Assembly: GCA_036478595.1 (NCBI GenBank)
Contig: JAZGEF010000069.1
Span: forward strand, 1-64,000
DNA: 64,000 nt
DNA from: Granulosicoccus sp036478595
GTDB lineage: Bacteria > Pseudomonadota > Gammaproteobacteria > Granulosicoccales > Granulosicoccaceae
Direction: 5' to 3'
The notes under the pieces are model-generated. The model was not told where the DNA came from. It saw only the letters and a program-made list of their open reading frames with translations, and ran no database searches. The stretch's first letter is position 1; every line of letters begins with the position of its first letter. A program made the translations under genes and the position numbers. Positions 17,042 to 25,272 of the stretch are shown piece by piece.

Positions 17042-17892
17042 AACTACTTAGACATGGGAATCCGGGCCAGGAAAAGCCAGGCATGTTGGATAACGATGGC
17101 AACATCAGAGATCTCTCAGCGCATGTTGATGATATCAATGGTGAGGTATTGTTAGCTGAGTCCATTATCAAGTTGCAAGCAATTGATCCCAGTACGCTGC
17201 CAACCGTTCCAAGTAATGTAAGACTGGGCGCGTGCGTTGGCAATATCGGCAAATTTCTTTGCATTGGCCTGAATTACTCCGACCACGCTGCAGAAACCGG
17301 ACTAAAAGTGCCAAAAGAACCTATTCTATTCACCAAAGCCACTAGCGCTGTTATCGGCCCTAACGACAATGTTGTCATTCCACGCGGATCAAGCAAAACC
17401 GATTGGGAAGTAGAACTGGGTATTGTTATTGGCAAGCCAGCAAAATATGTAAACGAAGCGAACGCTGCTGTTCACATAGCAGGTTACTGCGTTGTCAATG
17501 ACGTATCCGAGCGCGATTTTCAAACCAAGCGTAGTGGTCAATGGACTAAAGGAAAAAGCTGCGATACCTTTGGGCCAACTGGTCCGTGGTTAGTCACTGC
17601 AGATGAAATTGCCGACCCGCAAAATTTAGATTTATGGTTGGAAGTTGATGGCAAGCGTATGCAAACCGGCAATACACGCACCATGATATTTTCTTGTCAA
17701 TTTATCGTAGCTTATCTAAGCCAGTTCTTTACTCTGCACCCAGGCGATATCATTTCAACGGGCACTCCACCGGGTGTCGGCATGGGTATAAAACCCGATC
17801 CTGTGTATTTAAAATCTGGCCAAATAATGCACTTGGGTGTTGAGGGCCTAGGCTCGCAAACTCAGCAAGTGATAGTTGATACTGCGGGATAA
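17038..17892 (+). CDS. Fumarylacetoacetate hydrolase family protein
   Basis: A 284-residue cytosolic FAH-fold enzyme. The metal ligands appear in WEVELGIVIG and in VVNDVSERDFQ, with the conserved ISTGTPPGVG loop near the C-terminus. The closest described groups by pattern are ureidoglycolate lyase-like proteins and 2,4-diketo-3-deoxy-sugar acid hydrolases of oxidative sugar pathways. Its position at the end of the xylB operon, after a periplasmic oxidoreductase, favours a sugar-acid substrate. The substrate is not shown by the sequence. It overlaps xylB by ATGA. Confidence 0.85.
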   Translation: MKLLRHGNPGQEKPGMLDNDGNIRDLSAHVDDINGEVLLAESIIKLQAIDPSTLPTVPSNVRLGACVGNIGKFLCIGLNYSDHAAETGLKVPKEPILFTKATSAVIGPNDNVVIPRGSSKTDWEVELGIVIGKPAKYVNEANAAVHIAGYCVVNDVSERDFQTKRSGQWTKGKSCDTFGPTGPWLVTADEIADPQNLDLWLEVDGKRMQTGNTRTMIFSCQFIVAYLSQFFTLHPGDIISTGTPPGVGMGIKPDPVYLKSGQIMHLGVEGLGSQTQQVIVDTAG

Positions 17893-17946
17893 ACACTAGC
17901 CATAGCCATCCCGTCTGCGCGAAATACCGCCCGGAATAGCGAATAA

Positions 17947-18123
17947 CTAAGTAAGCTTGTTGCGTACTTTTTTACATCGAGTACAACGCTCCTGCGTAGC
18001 AAGCATACCTTGCTTAACATCAAATTCCCGCTCCTTAACAACCTCCCACTTGTGATGATTGTTTTGGCAAAGGATACTTCTTTTAGGTTTTGGCTTTTTG
18101 CCAAACGTGATAACGTCGCCCAT
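17947..18123 (-). CDS. Small Cys/His-rich protein, 58 residues
   Basis: A short frame missed by usual length cut-offs. It starts MGDVITFGKKPKPKRSILC, then has NNHHKWEVVKEREFDVKQG and a terminal RCTRCKKVRNK. One Cys plus HH and a later CxxC could form a small zinc site, and the lysine-rich N-terminus suggests nucleic acid or ribosome contact. The biased, protein-like composition and clean termination support coding. It is convergent with the FAH gene and lies in an otherwise empty 315-base gap. The ribosome binding site is weak. I recall similar short proteins in marine gammaproteobacteria but cannot name a family. Confidence 0.55.
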   Translation of the reverse strand: MGDVITFGKKPKPKRSILCQNNHHKWEVVKEREFDVKQGMLATQERCTRCKKVRNKLT

Positions 18124-18207
18124 GGGTGTAGGCCAATAATATGGTAGTGATATACACTCTACCGTAAATGGTTAAGGCATGCATCCAAGACACATCACCT
18201 CCGCTCG

Positions 18208-19221
18208 TTAGTTCGCGCTAAAAAATGTCCAAATCTTGTCAGCCATTTCAATGTCGCCGTTTTGCTCCCCTACGACTAATTTATAAATTCTCCCGTAGCG
18301 TTCTTGAATGCTGGGCTCGGTATGACCACCATTAACAATCTCATAGTGCTCTACCGTAGCGCCATCGGTTCCATTAACGTAGCTATAATGCAACACACTT
18401 GAATTTTCACTCTGATCAATATCAGTAATGATGGGCTGAACTGGCCCAGCATACGTTTGATTACGATTAACCCAAAAATTCACTGTATCGACGGTTGATA
18501 ACACAATGCCACGATCTGAGCCGATCTGGCCTCCGCTATACGGTAGTATCGGATCATCGGTGCCATTCATAAACAGCACCGGTAATGGTACTGCAGAGTC
18601 AACACACTCTGAATTAACAGGCTTAGATGCCACCACTATTGCAATGGCACGTAATCGATCCGGCATTTCATCTGCCAAGCGCAATGTCATCAAGCCACCG
18701 TTGGAGATACCTATTGAATACACTTTGTCAGCGTTATTACCATAGCTAACTTGGACTTCATCGAGGAGCGCATTAATAAAGGCAACATCATCTACTGCGG
18801 GGTTTGTCGGTGCATCATTTCGACAATCGTTCCAACCTTGTTTTCCATTAGGACCAATAAGCCCGTCCGGTACAAGCAAGATCAAGTTCTCAAGTAACGC
18901 AATATCCATCCATGTTTTGAATGGAGCAGTTTTGCCATTTAGGCCCAATAATTGGGAACTACTACCACTGTTGCCATGCAGCATCAAAACGATCTTAGCC
19001 GTCGCTGGATCAGTAGGAAGATAGATAAGATATTCGCGTTCTAATCCAGCGACGCTAATATTCTGTTTTTCTTGCAAGCCTGGCTCATGTATTGGGTGGA
19101 TCGTTGGCTCACCCGTGTTGTTATTTCCACAACTCACTAACAGTAATACACAATTTAGCAGTACCCAAATTTTAAATTGCAACCTAGCCGATCGGTTCAA
19201 CTGGTAGTGCGGCTCCTTCAT
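18208..19221 (-). CDS. PHB depolymerase-like esterase lipoprotein
   Basis: An alpha/beta-hydrolase of about 337 residues anchored as a lipoprotein: a hydrophobic segment ends in the lipobox LVSC. The nucleophile elbow GISNGG, the oxyanion string LHGNSGSSS and a late GGH histidine match the poly(3-hydroxybutyrate) depolymerase/LpqC-type esterase family. Feruloyl or acetyl-xylan esterases belong to the same group, so a hemicellulose side-chain activity beside the xylose genes is possible. ATG 19221 is chosen because AGGAG lies seven bases upstream; an earlier in-frame TTG at 19245 lacks this. Confidence 0.75.
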   Translation of the reverse strand: MKEPHYQLNRSARLQFKIWVLLNCVLLLVSCGNNNTGEPTIHPIHEPGLQEKQNISVAGLEREYLIYLPTDPATAKIVLMLHGNSGSSSQLLGLNGKTAPFKTWMDIALLENLILLVPDGLIGPNGKQGWNDCRNDAPTNPAVDDVAFINALLDEVQVSYGNNADKVYSIGISNGGLMTLRLADEMPDRLRAIAIVVASKPVNSECVDSAVPLPVLFMNGTDDPILPYSGGQIGSDRGIVLSTVDTVNFWVNRNQTYAGPVQPIITDIDQSENSSVLHYSYVNGTDGATVEHYEIVNGGHTEPSIQERYGRIYKLVVGEQNGDIEMADKIWTFFSAN

Positions 19222-19276
19222 GGTAGATCTCCTATTACGTGCCAACCTTTACGTGCCGGCAATCATTTGCCGAGTG

Positions 19277-19644
19277 TCAATCTATCGATAGCGTTCCCAC
19301 CGCTGTTGGTGGTGCAAATGAATAACCACCCCAAACGAATTGATTATAATTAATGACTGATCCCGTCATCATTCCCGAATCGTCGGATGCTAAAAATGCT
19401 ACAGCATGCGTAACTTCTACAATCACATTACGACAGTTCGCCACTATCTCAGTGTCTGCTTGTACGAATTGAACCGGGCACTGAGCGTCGTTTGTAATTT
19501 GCTTAGCTACGACTCGACCGTTTGGCAGGTTTCGCCCACATTTGGCAATACCGACAATACCCGATTCTGCAAATTGACTGGCTATCGCCTCGCCTAACCC
19601 TTGCGTGCCACCAGTCACCAGAGCAATCTTGCCAGCTTATTCAT
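19277..19644 (-). pseudogene. Short-chain dehydrogenase remnant with internal deletion
   Basis: The 113-codon frame has the NAD-binding N-terminus TGGTQGLGEAIASQFAESG and the C-terminal VAFLASDDSGMMTGSVI of an SDR. The middle, including the catalytic Ser and YxxxK, is gone. The full family length is about 250 residues. The true start also looks shifted: ATG at 19644 reads MNKLA and then needs a frameshift to reach KIALVTGG, while the SDR frame has a TAA just upstream. At least one deletion and one frameshift are therefore present. Confidence 0.75.
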
Positions 19645-19866
19645 GGCGCTATTCCGTGATTATTCACTCCAGCTTACCCAGTTCTGCTGTTGATTCAATG
19701 GTGATATGTGAATACCGCCCAATTTGATCCGTTTTTCTCAAAATTAGCGGCCACTTATTATGGTTTATGCGCTTATTCTTACAGGTGGAGACATAATATC
19801 ACTCTAACCTGGCGATATTCAGTTAGTCTAATCGACAGGTTAACCCCAATCCGGAAGTTGGTTATT

Positions 19867-20835
19867 ATGAGCTACGCCAAAGCTGAAGAACTCGATTCAA
19901 AACTCATTCCTGTGATCGATGTTAGTGCGTTTGGTACTGATGATGAGCAGTCTCAGAAGATTGCTAATGCGCTTCACGCCGCCAGCCAATCGCTGGGCTT
20001 TATCTATATCAAAGGCCATGGCATACCAACGGCTACCATTGATAACGCGCGCAGTAGTGCATATAATTTTTTTAGGCAAACTCCCGAGCTCAAAGCATCT
20101 CAAAAAATATCCGAACAGCATCGAGGCTGGTTGGCCCAGGGTGGTTCGAAGATGCAAGACAATGCAAAATCAGATCTCAAAGAGAGCTTTATCTGGGGCT
20201 TTCAGGATAACGCAGGCCAATCCCCTCAAGATCACCCACTAAGAGGTGCCAACCAATGGCCTACTCAACTCATGCAGTTTGAGCAACACTCAATGGCATA
20301 CTTTACGCAGGCACATAGAGTTGCGGAAACTCTATTGCAAGGTTTCGCACTCGGCTTGGGTTTAAATAAAGGCTTCTTTCTAAGCAGCACCGACAAACCC
20401 CTTAGCAGAGCCTCTTACGTCTATTATCCTGCACAAGACGTAAGCCTCGGTGAAGATCAATTTGGCGTAGGCCCGCATACTGATTTTGGCGTGCTAACGG
20501 TACTCGGCCAAGACGACGTTGGTGGCCTACAAGTACAAGACGCATCCGGTCGATGGATACAGGCACCGCCTATTGTCGACACTTTGATTGTTAATGTTGC
20601 TGATTTGCTATCAAGATGGACAGCCGGCGCTTATAAATCAACTCCGCACAGAGTGGTGAATTCGTCAGGCCGTGAGCGACTGTCTTTAGTGCTGGCATAC
20701 GATCCCAACCCAGATACAATAATTGATAGTACACAAATACCTACGCTTGATAATAGCCATGCTGAAGAACCTATCACCTGTGGTGAGTACCTTATCTGGC
20801 GGTTTAATAAGGCATTTGCCTACCGAAATTTTTAA
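19867..20835 (+). CDS. Isopenicillin N synthase-like 2-oxoglutarate/Fe(II) oxygenase
   Basis: A 322-residue cytosolic non-heme iron oxygenase. The N-terminal DIOX_N part has IPVIDVSAFG and GFIYIKGHGIP. The iron ligands are HTD in GVGPHTDFGVLTVL and the histidine in STPHRVVN, with the 2-oxoglutarate Arg in RLSLVLAYDPN. ATG 19867 is chosen because homology begins right after it; an in-frame extension from 19708 is unrelated. It is the first of three tightly linked genes with an AhpD-like protein and an FAD oxidoreductase. The substrate is unknown; an amine or amino acid would fit the third gene. Confidence 0.85.
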   Translation: MSYAKAEELDSKLIPVIDVSAFGTDDEQSQKIANALHAASQSLGFIYIKGHGIPTATIDNARSSAYNFFRQTPELKASQKISEQHRGWLAQGGSKMQDNAKSDLKESFIWGFQDNAGQSPQDHPLRGANQWPTQLMQFEQHSMAYFTQAHRVAETLLQGFALGLGLNKGFFLSSTDKPLSRASYVYYPAQDVSLGEDQFGVGPHTDFGVLTVLGQDDVGGLQVQDASGRWIQAPPIVDTLIVNVADLLSRWTAGAYKSTPHRVVNSSGRERLSLVLAYDPNPDTIIDSTQIPTLDNSHAEEPITCGEYLIWRFNKAFAYRNF

Positions 20836-20854
20836 ATAGAACAATCATTAAACA

Positions 20855-21430
20855 ATGACAGCCTGGATAAAAATGATTAGCGACAGCGAGGCCGATACGG
20901 CATTGCTGGATGCGCTTAAATTAGCTCGTACACCGCACGGCACAGTAGACAATGTCATGCGCGTGCACTCATTGCGCCCAAACACCATGCGCGGTCACGT
21001 ATCCTTGTATCGCGCAGCACTGCACGACGACAGCAACACCATTCCAATGTGGTTACAAGAAACTATCTCGTCTTATGTGTCCATACTAAATAACTGCCCG
21101 TACTCACTTGCCAACCACTGGGCCAACGCAAAGCACTTGATGGCTGACGACGACAAAGCAGACAAGATCGAATCTGCACTTAAACAAGGCAAGCCCGAAA
21201 GTGTATTCACAGGTGCCGAGCTTGCGCTACTACGCTACACAGAAAAACTCACGCTCACGCCAGGTGCGATGGTTCAGTCAGATGTCCAAGCTTTAAAAGA
21301 CGCAGGAATCGATGATGGAGCAATTCTCGAAGCTAATCAAATCATCGGTTACTTCAATTACGTTAATCGCTTGTTAAACGGCCTTGGCGTAACGACCGAC
21401 GGCGATACCGTTGGTTATTATGCAAAGTAG
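20855..21430 (+). CDS. AhpD/carboxymuconolactone decarboxylase-like peroxidase-related protein
   Basis: The 191-residue all-helical protein has the CMD/AhpD core: LQETISSYVSILNNCPYSLANH keeps one cysteine and the histidine of the family site, but not a full CxxC pair. The GYFNYVNRLLNGLGV C-terminus is typical of peroxidase-related enzymes. Members act as thiol peroxidases or lyases. It begins 20 bases after the 2OG oxygenase and its 3' end overlaps the next gene by 11 bases, so the three are probably one operon. A detoxifying role for peroxide made by the next enzyme is inference. Confidence 0.75.
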   Translation: MTAWIKMISDSEADTALLDALKLARTPHGTVDNVMRVHSLRPNTMRGHVSLYRAALHDDSNTIPMWLQETISSYVSILNNCPYSLANHWANAKHLMADDDKADKIESALKQGKPESVFTGAELALLRYTEKLTLTPGAMVQSDVQALKDAGIDDGAILEANQIIGYFNYVNRLLNGLGVTTDGDTVGYYAK

Positions 21431-22781
21431 CAAACCCAAAGGCCCTCCAATTGATCTGGCGACAACGCCCGTTCAGTTTAATAGCCCTCTGCAAAAAGCT
21501 GCTGATGTCGTCATTGTCGGCGCTGGCATTATGGGCATCTGCGCAGCATGGGAACTACAAAAGCTCGGCAAATCCGTAGTGGTGTGTGAAAAAGGCCGTG
21601 TCGCGGGTGAACAATCAAGCCGAAACTGGGGATGGGTAAGGCAAACCGGTCGCGATCCAGATGAGCTTCCTATAATGATCGAATCAATATCCCTATGGAA
21701 AGAAATTGCTCGTGATACATGCGATAACAACCTGCTCTTTTCCGAACAAGGCGTGCTTTACCTCGCCAACAACCCTGAAGAGATAAAACGCTTCGAAGCC
21801 TTTGCTGAGCTGGCTAGATCGCATGGCCTGCATAGCCAACTATTGAGTTCAGGTGAAGCCAAGAAACGTATACCCAGTTACAACGGCGACATTTTGGGTG
21901 CCGTGTTTACCGGCACTGATGGCCGAGTGGAGCCATGGGGTGCAGTCCCAGCTCTAGCCAGAGCTTGCATCAACGCGGGTGTGTCCATAACTGAATCCTG
22001 TGCCGTAAGAACTATCGAACAAACAAATGGGGTAGTAAGCGGTGTTGTAACCGAGCACGGCACCATCAAAACAGAAAACGTATTAGTAGCAGGCGGCGCA
22101 TGGTCATCGATGTTGACACGCCAGGTTGGTATAGATTTTCCGCAGTTGTCGGTTACGTCCTTCGCCGTGCGTATTGACGGCACACCAGAGCTATTTAGTG
22201 GCAATGTGGCTGATCACGGCCTGGGTATCTGCAGAAGGCTTGATGGCGGTTATAACATTGCCTTAACTGACTATCACGACTTCGTAGTTGGCCCTGATGC
22301 TTTCGCGCATCTCATGCCATTTAGCCAAGCGGCTAAGCATTCTTGGAAAGATATCCATTTTAAAATTAATGCACCCGCTAATTACCCCGGCGGTTGGCGC
22401 ACTGCACGGCGTTGGAAAGCCAATGATGTGACACCATTCGAACACAATCGCATTTTAAACCCGGCAACTAAAACCAAGGTTATCGAGCGAATCAAAGAGC
22501 GCCTACACGAACGCTTCGACGATATGGACGCTGCCCGTGTTAGCCACGCCTGGGCAGGCTATATCGATACCACCCCTGACTTTGTACCCATACTTGATGA
22601 AACGCCGTTGTCCGGGCTCTACCTAGCCACCGGGTTTAGCGGCCATGGTTTTGGCATTGGCCCTGGTGTAGGTAGAGTGATGGCGAAAATGATCACAGAC
22701 GCCCCAGTTGAACATGATTTAACGCGCTTTCGCTTTAGTCGATTTACAGATGGGTCAACCCTAAAGCTTGGACCAATGTAA
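21420..22781 (+). CDS. DAO-family FAD-dependent oxidoreductase
   Basis: The 453-residue flavoprotein opens, after a short tail, with the dinucleotide fold ADVVIVGAGIMGICAAWELQ. It continues with EQSSRNWGWVRQTGRD, a string shared with D-amino acid dehydrogenase and gamma-glutamylputrescine oxidase-like enzymes, and ends with GLYLATGFSGHGFGIGPGVG. It would oxidise a secondary or primary amine to an imine. ATG 21420 overlaps the 3' end of the AhpD-like gene; the TTG three codons earlier is less likely. With its two partners it forms an oxidative operon of unknown substrate. Confidence 0.83.
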   Translation: MQSSKPKGPPIDLATTPVQFNSPLQKAADVVIVGAGIMGICAAWELQKLGKSVVVCEKGRVAGEQSSRNWGWVRQTGRDPDELPIMIESISLWKEIARDTCDNNLLFSEQGVLYLANNPEEIKRFEAFAELARSHGLHSQLLSSGEAKKRIPSYNGDILGAVFTGTDGRVEPWGAVPALARACINAGVSITESCAVRTIEQTNGVVSGVVTEHGTIKTENVLVAGGAWSSMLTRQVGIDFPQLSVTSFAVRIDGTPELFSGNVADHGLGICRRLDGGYNIALTDYHDFVVGPDAFAHLMPFSQAAKHSWKDIHFKINAPANYPGGWRTARRWKANDVTPFEHNRILNPATKTKVIERIKERLHERFDDMDAARVSHAWAGYIDTTPDFVPILDETPLSGLYLATGFSGHGFGIGPGVGRVMAKMITDAPVEHDLTRFRFSRFTDGSTLKLGPM

Positions 22782-22995
22782 TTGCTTACCATATTGCGGG
22801 AGTGTTTTCTGCAAACCCTGCTTCTGCAACAGCAGCCTCCTCAAGCCTGCCGCCATTCTTTATACCCGCTGATATACATAGAAGCGCTTAATTATGTAGC
22901 AACTCGTATCTCATTGCTATTAAGCTTGCCGACTATTTTCAGATCAATTCTATTTTCAACAGCATTGTTTATCTTCAACAAATTGATCACCTCGT

Positions 22996-24318
22996 TCATC
23001 GCCGGCCGAGTTTGTCTCTGGCTTTGCTCATGCCAGAAAATATCCGATCAGCTACCTCGCCTGGAAAATCATCGGGTATTAGTACTGCTGCTGCTTCTAT
23101 TGCTATATCCGTTTGATCACACAGCTCATCGATTAGCTCCGCAGGTTTTCGACCGCTGATCGCGGCAACAGCTTCGATATGACGTGGCTGCACCTTGGCC
23201 CAATGGTAGTGTTTATTTCGCCCAGGCATTGCCATGGCCATTTTGATTTTGTTTTCGGCAATCGAGTGTTTGCCCTTACCCATTATTGGGTAGGCTGATA
23301 TCACATCGTATAGCGGTGTCATTGTGTACCGCCCGTGCTTTTCAATAAAGATACTGAAGTTTTTAGCATGCCCATCAGGTGCACACAGCATCCAAAACAG
23401 AATCTGCGCTTTGATAAAATTCTCGACATCTTCGCGTGCGGTTCGCGACCCCAGCAAAAGATTATTAATGGCCTTAACACCAGGGCCACCATCTGATTCA
23501 TATTTAAATGCGGACGGCGTTGCCGTTGCTTGACATAAATCTTCTTGAGGGATTCTTACCCACCAGTCTTTATCCTTGGATAGGCGTCGATCGAAGCGCT
23601 CAACTACCAACGCCTTCTGCGCACCAAAAGTAGCGATATCACACTGCGCTATCGGGACACCGAAAGCTGCAATTATTTTCGAACACAGCCATTCGTTTTC
23701 AACCGAGGTAGATAAATCTGCCTGCTCGTTACCAACCTTGCCCATAGGTAGCTTTATGATATGCGTAGTGGGTGTTGAACCCGATGGTCGGTACCAGTCG
23801 CTACCTTGTTTTAACAAGGCTGTTTTTTCCTGTGCACCTGCAATTGATAAGCGCAAAAAATCCGCTTGTTGCTGCCCCAATATAGGGGTAGCCGTTACGG
23901 AGCGTAGCTCTGCTTCTATTGCTTGTTCGCTCAACAACGTGGCTTGAATAGTGCGCACATTGTCATGCGAACTCTCAGCACTCACTAACTGTACGGCACC
24001 AACGCAATCCATGCCAAATTCAGCCAGCAAATCAAAGGCACCCGTGGACAGCGCTTTTACGCGCGATTGTAATCGTTCCTTTATTTGTAAATTGTCTGGT
24101 AACAGGTTGTCAAAATAGGGCTCTACTAAATCGTTTTTGTACACCGTGTTGTTTAACGATAGAGGCATCGATAATGATAGGGGGCGCGAGTTGGGGCTCT
24201 GTAACCACGAGTCAACGTAGCTAAATTCCTGTCGATTGCCGGACAGCTGAGTCCAATGCCCCACTAACTCGCCATTCATCAATACATCAAGGCGCCTGCT
24301 GCTGCTTTTCTTTAGCAT
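22996..24318 (-). CDS. hipA: HipA-type serine/threonine kinase toxin
   Basis: A 440-residue toxin kinase; E. coli HipA phosphorylates glutamyl-tRNA synthetase and halts growth. The N-terminal couple-HipA region has LVEPYFDNLLPDN. The kinase core has LSIAGAQEKTALL (with the autophosphorylation-region serine), VERFDRRL, the catalytic CAPDGHAKNFSI and the metal-binding PLYDVISAYP. It follows hipB by six bases in the same operon. The target of this branch is unknown. The 214-base stretch downstream, to the end of the FAD oxidoreductase, shows nothing I can name. Confidence 0.92.
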   Translation of the reverse strand: MLKKSSSRRLDVLMNGELVGHWTQLSGNRQEFSYVDSWLQSPNSRPLSLSMPLSLNNTVYKNDLVEPYFDNLLPDNLQIKERLQSRVKALSTGAFDLLAEFGMDCVGAVQLVSAESSHDNVRTIQATLLSEQAIEAELRSVTATPILGQQQADFLRLSIAGAQEKTALLKQGSDWYRPSGSTPTTHIIKLPMGKVGNEQADLSTSVENEWLCSKIIAAFGVPIAQCDIATFGAQKALVVERFDRRLSKDKDWWVRIPQEDLCQATATPSAFKYESDGGPGVKAINNLLLGSRTAREDVENFIKAQILFWMLCAPDGHAKNFSIFIEKHGRYTMTPLYDVISAYPIMGKGKHSIAENKIKMAMAMPGRNKHYHWAKVQPRHIEAVAAISGRKPAELIDELCDQTDIAIEAAAVLIPDDFPGEVADRIFSGMSKARDKLGRR

Positions 24319-24324
24319 AGGGGC

Positions 24325-24573
24325 CTACCAGTCATCCTGAGTGTCTTCGTCAGCGGGCTTGGGCCGCAGTACTAGCTCCAGGTTTAATGCTGACAGAATC
24401 TTGAAGACGGTCTCTGTTTGAACGCCTGCGGGGTTGTTTTCTAGCGCTGACACTGTTTTTTGCAGCACATTAACCTGCTGACCCAATGCGACTTGCGACA
24501 ATTCAGCCGCGTTCCTAGCGCTCTTTAGCACTTGGCCGAGCTGGGCTGGTGTGGCGACAATATATGATTTCAT
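24325..24573 (-). CDS. hipB: HipB-type antitoxin, HTH repressor
   Basis: An 82-residue XRE-family protein with the helix-turn-helix LSQVALGQQVNVLQKTVSALE and a flexible, acidic tail ending DTQDDW. E. coli HipB also ends in an exposed tail with a terminal Trp. It should bind and neutralise HipA and repress the operon. The start is well supported: AGGAGG precedes the ATG and lies inside the first operator. Three operator-like repeats lie immediately upstream. Confidence 0.9.
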   Translation of the reverse strand: MKSYIVATPAQLGQVLKSARNAAELSQVALGQQVNVLQKTVSALENNPAGVQTETVFKILSALNLELVLRPKPADEDTQDDW

Positions 24574-24576
24574 GTT

Positions 24577-24648
24577 TATCCCCTCCTGGGTGTATTAGCA
24601 ATTTATACCCCATCAGGTATAAATAAGCAATATACCGACCAGGGTGTA
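24577..24648. promoter_or_regulatory. Three HipB operators with 27-bp period
   Basis: Three sites share a half-site, 6-base spacer, half-site layout. O1 is TATCCC/GGTGTA (24577-24594), O2 is TATACC/GGTATA (24604-24621, perfect and extendable to 8-bp arms) and O3 is TATACC/GGTGTA (24631-24648). Their centres are exactly 27 bp apart. O1 covers the hipB ribosome binding site. E. coli HipB recognises TATCC-N8-GGATA repeats, a similar pattern. Confidence 0.75.
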
Positions 24649-24757
24649 AGTTTTTCAGGCCCCGACTGCTAACAATGCGTAAAGATACCCACCACTTAGT
24701 CGATATCATTTCTGAATCTCCTAGTAAATTGATCTAGGCGATCAGAGATTGATAAAG

Positions 24758-25234
24758 ATGTTCGGACTATTTAAACAGTTAAGTCGAGCAAGTGAACAAG
24801 CAGACGACGCTGTGCCATGCGTTGAGCCTATCGTTCTGCAAGATGCTCCTGATCGACGTAAAGTCAGTGGCGAAAGAGTCACCTGCAAATGCGAATTCGT
24901 TCTGCCCAATCCCGACCCTTTTATGCATGCAAAAATGCTTGTTACTGGCGTAATAGAGCTAAACGTGCGGGGTTGCTGCGTATACCCAGATCAAGCCATG
25001 TCGGTTGAAGAAATGAAACGAACGGTTCCTGAATCAAAAGCGCTAACGGTATCGAATTTTAACGTAAGGGGTGATGATGGACAGAAATTCTCTTTGGGGG
25101 ATGTGGCAGTAAGACGCGTGCGCCTTGTTTGTGACGAGCAAGGCCAAGGTGTGGTACTGCGTTTTGCAAATCTTGCTGAGCGCCAAATAGATACACTAAT
25201 CCGTATAACGGACGCATACTCTAAGCAGGATTAA
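24758..25234 (+). CDS. PilZ-like domain protein
   Basis: A 158-residue soluble protein. Residues about 35-110 resemble a PilZ c-di-GMP-binding barrel: an arginine pair in DRRKVSGERV, then the strand IELNVRGCCVYP, where the usual D/NxSxxG motif appears as NVRG. The second motif is thus degenerate and binding of c-di-GMP is doubtful. ATG 24758 is preferred over the TTG three codons earlier. It stands alone between hipB (divergent) and an LpxO-like gene (convergent). The fold is assigned by pattern only. Confidence 0.45.
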   Translation: MFGLFKQLSRASEQADDAVPCVEPIVLQDAPDRRKVSGERVTCKCEFVLPNPDPFMHAKMLVTGVIELNVRGCCVYPDQAMSVEEMKRTVPESKALTVSNFNVRGDDGQKFSLGDVAVRRVRLVCDEQGQGVVLRFANLAERQIDTLIRITDAYSKQD

Positions 25235-25272
25235 CTCCGTTAGCCCATGTAAGCGCTATCTAGATATTTAGT

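Noticed and set aside
17885..17913. Terminator after the FAH gene (CGGGAT/ATCCCG)
   Set aside because: The stem is only six base pairs with a 17-base loop, includes the stop codon region, and no T-tract follows.
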